Shown: positions 1 to 7,634 of the stretch, piece by piece | How the letters are laid out: each line of letters begins with the position of its first letter | Numbering within the stretch: the first letter of the stretch is position 1 | Origin: Bradyrhizobium iriomotense | Lineage (GTDB): Bacteria > Pseudomonadota > Alphaproteobacteria > Rhizobiales > Xanthobacteraceae | NCBI RefSeq assembly: GCF_018130765.1 | Contig: NZ_JAFCJZ010000023.1 | Coordinates: 80,692-144,691 of the forward strand | Length of the DNA: 64,000 bases | Direction: 5' to 3' | The notes under the pieces: generated by a model | What the model saw: only the letters and a program-made list of their open reading frames with translations | Told to the model about the DNA's origin: nothing | Databases searched by the model: none | Made by a program: the position numbers and the translations under genes

Positions 1-1
1 C

Positions 2-64
2 GCCTATCGCAGCCTGACCGAAGCACAGGCCCCGCGGATCAAGTTGGTGAGCAGCGCGGAGTAG
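2..64 (+). CDS. 3' end of an unidentified gene (partial)
   Basis: A reading frame enters from the left edge and runs 20 codons to a TAG at 62-64, ending in KLVSSAE. It stops just before an intergenic repeat, as a real gene end would. Too little is present to name a family. It could also be a chance open stretch. Confidence 0.35.
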   Translation, partial: AYRSLTEAQAPRIKLVSSAE

Positions 65-93
65 CACTTTCGACACCGCTGCCAGTCGCAGTG

Positions 94-241
94 CCCTCTC
101 CCCTTGTGGGAGAGGGCTCAAGAATCAGGCGGCACACGCACTTGGGTGAGGGGTTGCCTCCGCATCGAACAGCCTCTCCGCGGAGAGAGACCCCTCATCC
201 GGCGCTTCGCGCCACCTTCTCCCACAAGGGGAGAAGGGAAG
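94..241. repeat. Palindromic intergenic repeat, family A, copy 1
   Basis: The outer arms read CTCCCCTTGTGGGAGAGGG on the left and the inverse CTTCTCCCACAAGGGGAGAAG on the right, with an inner CCCCTCATCCGGCGCTTCGCG block. The same arms and inner blocks recur at 2283-2429 and 63732-63881. This is a REP/BIME-like element that can fold into a long cruciform or RNA hairpin, and it fills the gap between the partial gene and the sulfatase end. Confidence 0.8.
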
Positions 242-253
242 AACCCGACATCC

Positions 254-2185
254 CTACCCCACCACCGCCCGCTTCGGCTCCACAATCTCGAACATCCTTG
301 GAAACTCGTCCATCAGCCCCATCAGCTCGGCGAGCTTCATCGGATTGCCCGACAGCTTCACCTTCCCCGCAGCCACCGCTTCCGGAAAACTCGTCAGCTT
401 CGCGATGACTTCGTCCAGCGTCGCGCGCGCCAGCGTGAAGCTGGCATCGGCGCCCTCCGCCTGCGCTCCCTCTCTGTAGGTCAGCGCCGAATTCTCCAGA
501 TTGAGCACGAAGGTCTCACCGGTGTCGGAAAACCGCCAGTTCAGCACGATGTGCTTTCCTTCCGCCTTCGGGCCGTTGAGGCGGATGCCGAGCACGTCCC
601 AGAGCTGCGAGGTGCGCAGCGCCGCCAGCGTCTCGCGCGGCATCGGCGGGCGCGGCGGGGTGTTCGGCATGCCCTGGCGCAGCTCCTGCGCGCCGAACAG
701 ATAGGCGTTGCGCCAGGTCGAGCTCTCGGCCGCATAGCCGAGCTGCTCCAGCGTGTCGGCCAGCAGGCGACGTGCCGCCGCATTGTCGGGCTCGGCGAAG
801 ACGAGATGGCCGAGCGCCTGCGCGACGAAGCGGAATTCGCCCTTGTCAAAATCCGCGCGCGCCCGCGCGAGGATAGCATCCGCGCCGCCCATATACTCGA
901 CGTACTTCCTGCCCGACTCCACCGGCGGCAGCGGATCGAGATTGACCGGATTGGCGTCGTACCAGCCGAGATATTTCTGGTAGATCGCCTTCACATTGTG
1001 CCGGATATGGCCGTAATAGCCGCGGCCGTGCCAGGCACCTTCGAGGCTCTTCGGCAGCTGGATCGTCTCGGCGATCTCGGCGGCGTTGAGGCCATGGTTC
1101 ATCAGCCGAATGGTCTGGTCATGCGCGAACTTGTAGAGATCGCGCTGCTGGCGGATCATCGTGCCGATGCGCTCGCGTCCCCACACCGGCCAATGGTGCT
1201 GGCCGCACATCGCCTCCGCCTTGCCGTCCCACAGCTGCAAGGCCTCGCCCAGGTACTTCGACCAGGCCAGCGCATCGCGCACATCGGCGCCGCGGAACGG
1301 CAGCAGATTGTGGAAATTGTGGGTGCAGTTCTCTGCTAAGTTCAAGACCTTGTAGCGCGGGATGAAGAAATGCATCTCCGCCGGCGCTTCGCTGTTCGGC
1401 GCCATCTGGAATTCGAATTCGACGCCGTCGATGACGCGCTTGTCGCCGGTCGCCATGATCAGATCGGTCGGGCGCAGCAGCGCAACGCCGCCTGCCGCCA
1501 TTGACTTGCCGAGCCCGTTGTCGACCTGCCCCCGCGTCCCCTTGGCGAGGAACGGGCCGAACTGATATTGCGCCCGGCGCAGCATCGCCGGCCCCGCGAT
1601 GATGTTCTCGGAGACCGCATGCTCCATGAACAGGTTCGGCGCGATGATTGGCACCGCGCCGGTCGCCTGCGCATCCTCCTCCAGCACGCCACGCGCGCCG
1701 CCCCAGTGATCGGTGTGGGTGTGCGTAAAGATGACGGCAGCGACCGGCTTCAGGCCCCGGTGCTTGAAATAGAGATCGAGCGCGGCGCGCGCGCCTTCGA
1801 TCGAGGTCAGCGTATCCACGACGATGACGCCGCTGTCGCCCTCGATCAGCGTCATATTGGCGATGTCGAGCCCGCGCACCTGATAGACGCCGGGCACCAC
1901 CTCGAACAGCCCATGGTGCATGTTGAGCCGCGCCTGCCGCCACAGGCTCGGATTGACGGTGGGCGGCGCCTGTTCGCTGGAGAGAAACCCGTAGGGCTTC
2001 AGGCTCCAGACCGTCCGCCCCTGCGGGTTCGAGATCTCTGCGTTGTCGATCGTGCCGAGGAATCCGCGCGCGGCATCGTCGAAATCCCGCGTGTCGGAAA
2101 ACGGCAGCGCCTCCAGCATCGCCTCATGCTGCGCGATGACGGACGGCGTTGCGTCCTTGGGCTCGTTGCTGGGTGCGTCTGTCAT
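254..2185 (-). CDS. Alkyl sulfatase, metallo-beta-lactamase fold (SdsA/BDS1 type)
   Basis: This 643-residue protein is predicted to hydrolyse primary alkyl sulfate esters such as dodecyl sulfate to alcohol and sulfate. Residues 155-160 give the zinc-binding THTHTDHWGG motif of the metallo-beta-lactamase fold. The middle carries the helical dimerisation domain of the SdsA family, and the C-terminal ~120 residues look like the SCP2-type lipid-binding domain that completes this family. The length is normal for it. No signal peptide is visible, so the enzyme should be cytoplasmic, unlike Pseudomonas SdsA1, which is exported. The start at 2185 has an AGGAG ribosome site. The TRAP transporter downstream of its start, on the same strand, could import an organosulfate or organic acid, but that link is inference. 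Confidence 0.9.
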   Translation of the reverse strand: MTDAPSNEPKDATPSVIAQHEAMLEALPFSDTRDFDDAARGFLGTIDNAEISNPQGRTVWSLKPYGFLSSEQAPPTVNPSLWRQARLNMHHGLFEVVPGVYQVRGLDIANMTLIEGDSGVIVVDTLTSIEGARAALDLYFKHRGLKPVAAVIFTHTHTDHWGGARGVLEEDAQATGAVPIIAPNLFMEHAVSENIIAGPAMLRRAQYQFGPFLAKGTRGQVDNGLGKSMAAGGVALLRPTDLIMATGDKRVIDGVEFEFQMAPNSEAPAEMHFFIPRYKVLNLAENCTHNFHNLLPFRGADVRDALAWSKYLGEALQLWDGKAEAMCGQHHWPVWGRERIGTMIRQQRDLYKFAHDQTIRLMNHGLNAAEIAETIQLPKSLEGAWHGRGYYGHIRHNVKAIYQKYLGWYDANPVNLDPLPPVESGRKYVEYMGGADAILARARADFDKGEFRFVAQALGHLVFAEPDNAAARRLLADTLEQLGYAAESSTWRNAYLFGAQELRQGMPNTPPRPPMPRETLAALRTSQLWDVLGIRLNGPKAEGKHIVLNWRFSDTGETFVLNLENSALTYREGAQAEGADASFTLARATLDEVIAKLTSFPEAVAAGKVKLSGNPMKLAELMGLMDEFPRMFEIVEPKRAVVG

Positions 2186-2282
2186 CGCTGTCTCCTGCCG
2201 ACCATTTGCGGATCATCTAACCGCATCTCGCGGTCGATTGCTATTGCTGGCAGAGGAAGGAGAGAAGCAACGGCGTCTTCTT

Positions 2283-2429
2283 CCCTTCTCCCCTTGTGGG
2301 AGAAGGTGGCGCGAAGCGCCGGATGAGGGGTATGTCTCCGCTCGCAAGACTGGTGGTGAGGAGAGAACCCCTCACCCGTCTCGCCGCTACGCGGCGAGCC
2401 ACCCTCTCCCACAAGGGGAGAGGGTGCAC
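2283..2429. repeat. Palindromic intergenic repeat, family A, copy 2
   Basis: The element has left arm CCTTCTCCCCTTGTGGGAG, inner GGCGCGAAGCGCCGGATGAG, and a right half with CGTCTCGCCGCTACGCGGCG and an inverted CTCTCCCACAAGGGGAG arm. It sits between the sulfatase start and the TRAP permease end and contains no gene. Confidence 0.85.
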
Positions 2430-2469
2430 CGTCATCGCGGCTTACGCTTCACACTTTCTCGGATCATGC

Positions 2470-4518
2470 TCAATGCATCCCCAGCACCCGCGGCAGCCAC
2501 AGCGTCAGATCGGGCCAGTAGGTCACGATGATGAGGAAGCCGAGCATGGTGACCAGCCACGGCAACACCGCGACCGCCAGGTCGGTGATGCGCATTCGCG
2601 CGATCATCGACGCGACATAGAGGTTGAGGCCGACAGGCGGATGGCAGAGGCCGACCTCCATGTTGACGTCCATGACGATGCCGAAATGCACGAGGTCGAT
2701 GCCGAGCTTCTTGGCCGCCGGCGCCAGGATCGGCGCCATGATCAGGATGATCGAGTTCGGCTCCATGAAATTGCCGGCGAGCAGCAAGAGGATGTTGACC
2801 ACCAGCAGGAAGCCGACCCAGCCGAGATTCTGCGCCGCGATCCAGTCGGCGAGCGTCGCCGGCAGGTTCTCGTTGGACAGCACGAAGGAGAACAGCACCG
2901 CGTTGGTGACGATGTAGAGCAGCATCGCGCTGGTGTTGGCGGCCCGCAGCAGCACCCGCGGCACGTCGGCCATCTTGATCGCCTTGTAGACGAACACCGC
3001 GATGATGAAGGAGTAGACCGCCGCCATCGCTGCCGCCTCGGTGGCCGTGAACAGGCCGCTATAGATGCCGCCGATGATGATGACGACCAGCATCAATCCC
3101 CAGATGCTCTCGCGGAAGGTGCGCACCGTCTCGCCCCAGCTCGCCTTTGGCATCCGCGGATAGTCGCGCTGGCGGGCGATCCACCAGGTGACGATGCAGA
3201 GCATCGTCGTCAGCATGATGCCGGGGAGCAGGCCCGCGACGAACAGCGCACCGATCGAGGTGTTGGTGGAGACCGCGTAGACGATCTTCGGGATTGAGGG
3301 CAGCATCAGGATGCCGAGCGAGCCCGCCACCGTGATGATGCCGGCGCCGAAGCGCATCGGATAGCCGTGCCGCACCATCTCGGGCAGCACGATGGCGCCG
3401 ATCGCGGCGACGGTGGCGACGCTCGAGCCGCACACCAGCGCGAACATGGCGCAGGCGACGATGCCGGCCAGCCCAAGGCCGCCATACCAGTGACCGATCA
3501 GCGAGGTCGCGAAATTGATCATGCGGCGCGCGACGCCGCCATGGGTGAGAAAATTTCCCGCCAGGATGAAGAACGGGATCGCCATGATCTCAAAGCCCTC
3601 GATACCCGTGAAGAGCTTCATCGAGACCGCCTCGATCGGCACCGTGGTCAACGTGAACAGGAACGTCATCACGGTGAGGCCGAGCGCGATCGACACCGGG
3701 ATGCCGGTCAGCATCAGCGCGATCAGCAGCGCGAACACGGTCGCGGCGCGCATCCAGTGTGGCAGCACCACCACGCCGAACTTTTCGGCAAGGCACATCG
3801 CGAAGATCAGCACCGGCGCCGTGATCAGGATGACGCCGAGCGGCGACACCTTTCTTGCGGCGGCTTTCGTGACGGCGCCGGCCGGCTGCGGATGCAGTGC
3901 CGGCGAGGCGTCCGCCTGCACGCCCTCGACATGGGTCTCGTCATGATGCGGCAGATCGCCGGTCCAGTAGTAGAACCAGGAGACCTGGAGGAAGCGGAAG
4001 CACATCAGGCCGGAGCCGAGCGGGATCGCGAGATACACGAACCACATCGGCGCTTCCAGATCGTTGGACTGCTGCCCGGTGTGGAACATCTCGCGCACGA
4101 AGGAGGTGCCGAAGGCGGCGATCATGCCGGTGAACAGCGCCCCGCACAGCAGCGCGAACAGGATGACGTGCTTGCGCGAATGCTCGGGCAGGCGGTTGAC
4201 GAGCAGGTCGACGCCGACATGGATGCCGGTGCGCACGCCATAGGCCGCGCCGAACTTCGCCATCCAGATGAACATGTAGATGCAGAGCTCCTGCGCCCAG
4301 GACAGGTCGAGCTCGGACAGGAAGGTGAACACCGCCATCGACAGCGACGCCAGCCAGGTCATCCCGTGCGCGGCCGCCCACCTGGAGAGCGCAATCGATT
4401 CGCCCGCGCCGTAGCGGTGCACGACAGCGATGAAGATCAGGCCGGTTGCAGCCGCAATCAGCGTCGCGATCAGCCATTCCTCAAGATGGTTGAGCGCCGA
4501 ATTGAGCACGCGAAGCAA
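2470..4518 (-). CDS. TRAP transporter fused small/large permease (DctQM)
   Basis: This 682-residue inner-membrane protein joins the DctQ and DctM halves of a tripartite ATP-independent periplasmic transporter. Residues 1 to about 200 hold about four membrane helices of the DctQ type. A charged linker around 200-230 follows, then about 12 helices of the DctM type, with family-typical runs such as GVARRMINF and FMEPNSIIL. It moves the substrate delivered by the binding protein encoded just upstream, driven by a sodium or proton gradient. I place the start at TTG 4518 because GGGGGA lies seven bases before it; a GTG three codons later is the alternative. A strong hairpin separates it from dctP. 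Confidence 0.92.
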   Translation of the reverse strand: MLRVLNSALNHLEEWLIATLIAAATGLIFIAVVHRYGAGESIALSRWAAAHGMTWLASLSMAVFTFLSELDLSWAQELCIYMFIWMAKFGAAYGVRTGIHVGVDLLVNRLPEHSRKHVILFALLCGALFTGMIAAFGTSFVREMFHTGQQSNDLEAPMWFVYLAIPLGSGLMCFRFLQVSWFYYWTGDLPHHDETHVEGVQADASPALHPQPAGAVTKAAARKVSPLGVILITAPVLIFAMCLAEKFGVVVLPHWMRAATVFALLIALMLTGIPVSIALGLTVMTFLFTLTTVPIEAVSMKLFTGIEGFEIMAIPFFILAGNFLTHGGVARRMINFATSLIGHWYGGLGLAGIVACAMFALVCGSSVATVAAIGAIVLPEMVRHGYPMRFGAGIITVAGSLGILMLPSIPKIVYAVSTNTSIGALFVAGLLPGIMLTTMLCIVTWWIARQRDYPRMPKASWGETVRTFRESIWGLMLVVIIIGGIYSGLFTATEAAAMAAVYSFIIAVFVYKAIKMADVPRVLLRAANTSAMLLYIVTNAVLFSFVLSNENLPATLADWIAAQNLGWVGFLLVVNILLLLAGNFMEPNSIILIMAPILAPAAKKLGIDLVHFGIVMDVNMEVGLCHPPVGLNLYVASMIARMRITDLAVAVLPWLVTMLGFLIIVTYWPDLTLWLPRVLGMH

Positions 4519-4542
4519 ATCAAAGTCCCCCTATCGATACGA

Positions 4543-4574
4543 AACGGCCGGAAGTGCCTGCACTCCCGACCGTT
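4543..4574 (-). promoter_or_regulatory. Intercistronic hairpin between dctP and dctQM
   Basis: Fourteen positions on each side pair with two mismatches around a CCTG loop (AACGGCCGGAAGTG against CACTCCCGACCGTT). No T-run follows on the minus strand, so it looks like an mRNA-stabilising or attenuating element. Such elements keep binding-protein mRNA in excess over permease mRNA in many transport operons. Confidence 0.55.
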
Positions 4575-4599
4575 GGTATTTTCCTCTCCGGAAAACGCG

Positions 4600-5601
4600 T
4601 CAGTTCATCTTGACGTCGAGTTCCTTGGCAACGAGATCGAGCACTTCCTGCCCAACGCGGCCCTTTGCCCATTTGTAGGTCGGCTGCATCGCCTCCTGCC
4701 ACGCCTTGCGGTCGGCATCGGTCAGGTAATGCAGCGTGGTCTTGCCGGTCTTCTTGATCTCGGCCAGCGCGTCCTCGTTCTCCTGGTGCGCGATCTGGTT
4801 GGTGTAGTCGGTCGCCTCAACCATCGCCTTCTCGAGCTGGGCGCGGATGTCGGGCGGCAGGCCGGACCAGAACTTCGAGTTGACGATGACGGCATATTGC
4901 AGGTGCGCGTGATAGGACACGGTGATGTCCTTCTGCACCTCGTAGAACTTTTGCGTCAGATAGTTGGACGCGGTGTTCTCGCAGCCGTCGACGACGCCGG
5001 TCTGCAGTGCCTGGTAGACTTCGGAGAACGCCATGATCTGCGGGATCGAGCCCATCAGACGGAAATACTGGTCGGCGATCTTCGATCCGGAGATGCGGAA
5101 CTTCAGCCCCTTGAAATCCTCCGGCTTCGTCAGCGCACGGTTCGACGACACCATGTGGAAGCCGTTGTCCCAGTAAGCGAGCCCGGTGATGCCTTTCGCT
5201 TCGAGTTTCTGGAACAGCCACTTGCCGACCGTGCCCTTCATCGCATTGGAATAGGTCGCATCGTCCTTGAACAGCCAGGGCAGATCGAGCGCCTCGAATT
5301 CCTTGATGCCGAGCGGCGCGAACTTCGCGGTCGATGGCGCGAGCATCTGCACCGAGCCGAGCTGGAGCGCCTCGATCTCCTCCTTGTCCTTGTAGAGCGA
5401 GGAGTTCGGATAGACCTCGATCTTGACCTTGCCGTCGGTGTACTTCTCGGCGAGCTCCTTGAACTTCAGCGCGCCCTTGCCCTTCGGCGTGTCATTGGCG
5501 ACGACGTGGCTGAACTTGATGACGATGGGACTCTGGGCCTTGGCAATCGCGGGCGCCATGAGAACAGCCGCGGCGGCGACCGCAAGGAGCAGCTTGCGCA
5601 T
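4600..5601 (-). CDS. TRAP transporter substrate-binding protein (DctP family)
   Basis: A 333-residue periplasmic binding protein of the DctP family. It opens with a clear signal peptide (MRKLLLAVAAAAVLMAPAIA, cleaved near AKAQ). The mature part shows family landmarks: HVVANDTPKGKGALKFKELA near the N-terminus, the GLKFRISGSKI segment that includes the substrate-carboxylate-contacting Arg, and DGCENTASNYL. The frame stays open 26 codons further upstream, but ATG 5601 is preferred: it begins the signal peptide and has GGGAGG five bases upstream. It is the first gene of the transporter operon with the fused DctQM. The substrate cannot be read from sequence; most relatives bind organic acids. Confidence 0.93.
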   Translation of the reverse strand: MRKLLLAVAAAAVLMAPAIAKAQSPIVIKFSHVVANDTPKGKGALKFKELAEKYTDGKVKIEVYPNSSLYKDKEEIEALQLGSVQMLAPSTAKFAPLGIKEFEALDLPWLFKDDATYSNAMKGTVGKWLFQKLEAKGITGLAYWDNGFHMVSSNRALTKPEDFKGLKFRISGSKIADQYFRLMGSIPQIMAFSEVYQALQTGVVDGCENTASNYLTQKFYEVQKDITVSYHAHLQYAVIVNSKFWSGLPPDIRAQLEKAMVEATDYTNQIAHQENEDALAEIKKTGKTTLHYLTDADRKAWQEAMQPTYKWAKGRVGQEVLDLVAKELDVKMN

Positions 5602-5811
5602 GAAGAACCTCCCAACAACCTCTAAAACCGGATCTTTTTTGTTATGCAGTCCGGTTTGGCACGTCAGTAGTGGCAGCAAACCGCCACCCGAACAACTAGA
5701 CCTAAGCCCAATTTGCCGCAGCCAAGCTATCTTGACGACTGCTCGTGACGCAACCCGGCATCCGCTGCCGTCCCCGGCAGCGAGCGCTTATGTCGCATTG
5801 CGGCAATGCCG

Positions 5812-6582
5812 TCAGCCTTTGCGCTGGGCCACCATGAACAGACGCCGGAACGGAAACAGCGTCTGCCCCGCCGCATTCTTCGGATATGCCTTCGCGACAC
5901 GCATCCCGTAAGCCGCCTCGAAGGCGGCCTTCTCCTCGCCCTCGAGGACGTCGAGATAGCGCGTCAGCCACGTGCCCTTGGTCCATTCCTTCACGGGGTT
6001 CTCGCCTTCCAGCACTTGCAGATATTCGGTCTCCCAGATGTCGATATTGGCCGACATCGGAGCGAGAAGATCGTGATAGAAGGCCGGCCCTTCGACCGGC
6101 GGCGGGGTGACGAGATGCTCGACCTTTGAGCGCCAGGGACCATCGAGCGCCGTCTCGCCGATCAGCACATGCGAGGGCGCGAGAAAATTGCGCGGCATCT
6201 GCACTGCAAGCATGCCGCCGGGCACGACCTTCTCCATCACCGACGGGAAGAGTGCCGCATGATTGGGCAGCCAGTGCAGTGCGGCATTGGAATAGACCAC
6301 GTCATAGTGCTTCGCTGGCCGCCAATGACCGAGGTCCTCATGCGACCATTCCACGTCCGGCGCGGCCTTGCGGCCGGCGGCGACCATCTCCGCCGAGCCC
6401 TCGACGCCGGTCACCGCCGCTTCCGGCCAGCGCACCTTGATCAGTTTGGTGACGTTGCCGGCGCCGGCGCCGAGATCGGCGATCGTGCGCGGGGCAAAAT
6501 CGGGAATCCGCATCAAGAGGTCGACAGCGGGCCGGAGCCGGTGGCCGGAGAATTTCAGATATTGCTGCGGATCCCAGACCAT
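5812..6582 (-). CDS. tam: Trans-aconitate 2-methyltransferase
   Basis: A 256-residue class I SAM-dependent methyltransferase that esterifies trans-aconitate, a spontaneous inhibitor of the citric acid cycle formed from cis-aconitate. The start MVWDPQQYLKF is the family's characteristic opening, so ATG 6582 is chosen over an upstream in-frame start at 6636. Motif I is IADLGAGAGNVTKLI, followed by VTGVEGSAEMV (motif II), YDVVYSNAALHWLPNH (motif IV region), and a C-terminal half typical of Tam with VKEWTKGTWLTRYLDVL. It is cytoplasmic and monocistronic, divergent from the next gene across a 145-base gap. Confidence 0.92.
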   Translation of the reverse strand: MVWDPQQYLKFSGHRLRPAVDLLMRIPDFAPRTIADLGAGAGNVTKLIKVRWPEAAVTGVEGSAEMVAAGRKAAPDVEWSHEDLGHWRPAKHYDVVYSNAALHWLPNHAALFPSVMEKVVPGGMLAVQMPRNFLAPSHVLIGETALDGPWRSKVEHLVTPPPVEGPAFYHDLLAPMSANIDIWETEYLQVLEGENPVKEWTKGTWLTRYLDVLEGEEKAAFEAAYGMRVAKAYPKNAAGQTLFPFRRLFMVAQRKG

Positions 6583-6727
6583 CGCTTCAGCCTTCTTCTT
6601 TTTCGTGTTTCCTTCACCGTCGCTTCTGGTTACCACTGCTCGTCCCGCTCAGGCAATTCGCAAGGCCCGCGGGACGGGCAGGAAACGACCAGCAACAAGC
6701 AAGAATCAAACAAGAGGGCGTGCGACC

Positions 6728-7471
6728 ATGGATCTCGGGCTCACATCGAAAACCGCTGTCGTCACCGGCGCGAGCATCGGCATCGGCCGCGCCATCGCCA
6801 AGGGCCTGGCTGCCGAAGGCGTGCGCGTCGTCGGCGTGGCGCGGCGCCCCGACCTGCTCAACGAGCTGGTGAAGGAAGTCGGCGGCGGGTTGATCACGCC
6901 GTTCGAGCAGGACGTGATGGCCAAGGACGCGGCCGAGAGGATCGCCGCCTTCGCCCTGAAGGAGCTCGGCCATGTCGACATCCTCGTCAACAATGCCGGC
7001 GGCAGCCGTCCCCTGCCCGTCGATGCGCCCGACAGCAAATGGGACGAGGCGATCGCGCTGAACTTCACCAGCTACCGCCGCATCGCGCACGCGCTCTTGC
7101 CGCAGATGATCGCACGCAAATGGGGCCGCATCGTCAACATCACCGGCAAGTCCGAGCCGGAAGGCCTCAACGCCGCCTTCGCCGCGAAGGCCGCCGTCCA
7201 CGCCTGGGCCAAGGGCCTGTCGCGCGAGATCGGTGAGCACGGCATCACCATCAACTGCATCCCGCCCGGCCGCATCATGAGCGAGCAGATCCGCCGCAAC
7301 TACCCGCCGGACTATCGCGAGCGCTTTGCCGAGGAAGAGATCCCGGTCGGCTATTGGGGCGAGCCGGAAGACCTCGCCGCACTCGCGGTGTTTCTGGCCT
7401 CGCCGGTGGCGCGCTACATCACGGGCACGGTGATCCCGGTGGATGGCGGGTTGCGGAGGTATCAGTTCTAG
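6728..7471 (+). CDS. SDR-family protein with degenerate active site
   Basis: A 247-residue short-chain dehydrogenase/reductase fold protein. The NAD(P)-binding motif TGASIGIGRAIAKGLAAEG (residues ~14-32) and the structural motif LVNNAGG are intact. The catalytic stretch is unusual: where classical SDRs have Tyr-x-x-x-Lys, the sequence reads NAAFAAKAAVHAW, so the residue four before the Lys is Ala, not Tyr. The preceding Ser region is NITGKSEP. The C-terminus GTVIPVDGGLRRYQF is a normal SDR ending. Either the chemistry is altered or the protein binds cofactor without classical oxidoreduction. Start ATG 6728 is divergent from tam; an upstream extension in this frame lacks domain homology. 3-Oxoacyl reductase-like would be the default name. 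Confidence 0.85.
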   Translation: MDLGLTSKTAVVTGASIGIGRAIAKGLAAEGVRVVGVARRPDLLNELVKEVGGGLITPFEQDVMAKDAAERIAAFALKELGHVDILVNNAGGSRPLPVDAPDSKWDEAIALNFTSYRRIAHALLPQMIARKWGRIVNITGKSEPEGLNAAFAAKAAVHAWAKGLSREIGEHGITINCIPPGRIMSEQIRRNYPPDYRERFAEEEIPVGYWGEPEDLAALAVFLASPVARYITGTVIPVDGGLRRYQF

Positions 7472-7564
7472 GCGCACAGGTTCTTGATCCGCGTCCGAAA
7501 CGTTGCTGCGTCGCCGAAGAGTGGAAGCATCGACAACGTTGATGTGCGTCAACGGTCGGTCATT

Positions 7565-7625
7565 TCCAAAGGCGGTCCATGATGAACCTTAGCCGTCACG
7601 GTCCGCATGGCGACCGGCCTTTGGA
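7565..7625 (+). promoter_or_regulatory. Long hairpin covering the SulP ribosome-binding site
   Basis: Bases 7565-7577 (TCCAAAGGCGGTC) pair with 7612-7625 (GACCGGCCTTTGGA) with one bulged base. The right arm contains most of the GGAG that serves the sulfate-transporter start. The intervening 34 bases include a shorter possible stem. This could hold the ribosome site closed until a protein, RNA or ligand opens it. Confidence 0.5.
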
Positions 7626-7634
7626 GTGAGCGCG

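Noticed and set aside
3367..5625. 752-residue plus-strand open frame opposite dctP and dctQM
   Set aside because: It is antisense to recognised genes; its translation is rich in Arg, His, Asp and Gln, the usual shadow of GC-rich codons, with no domain.
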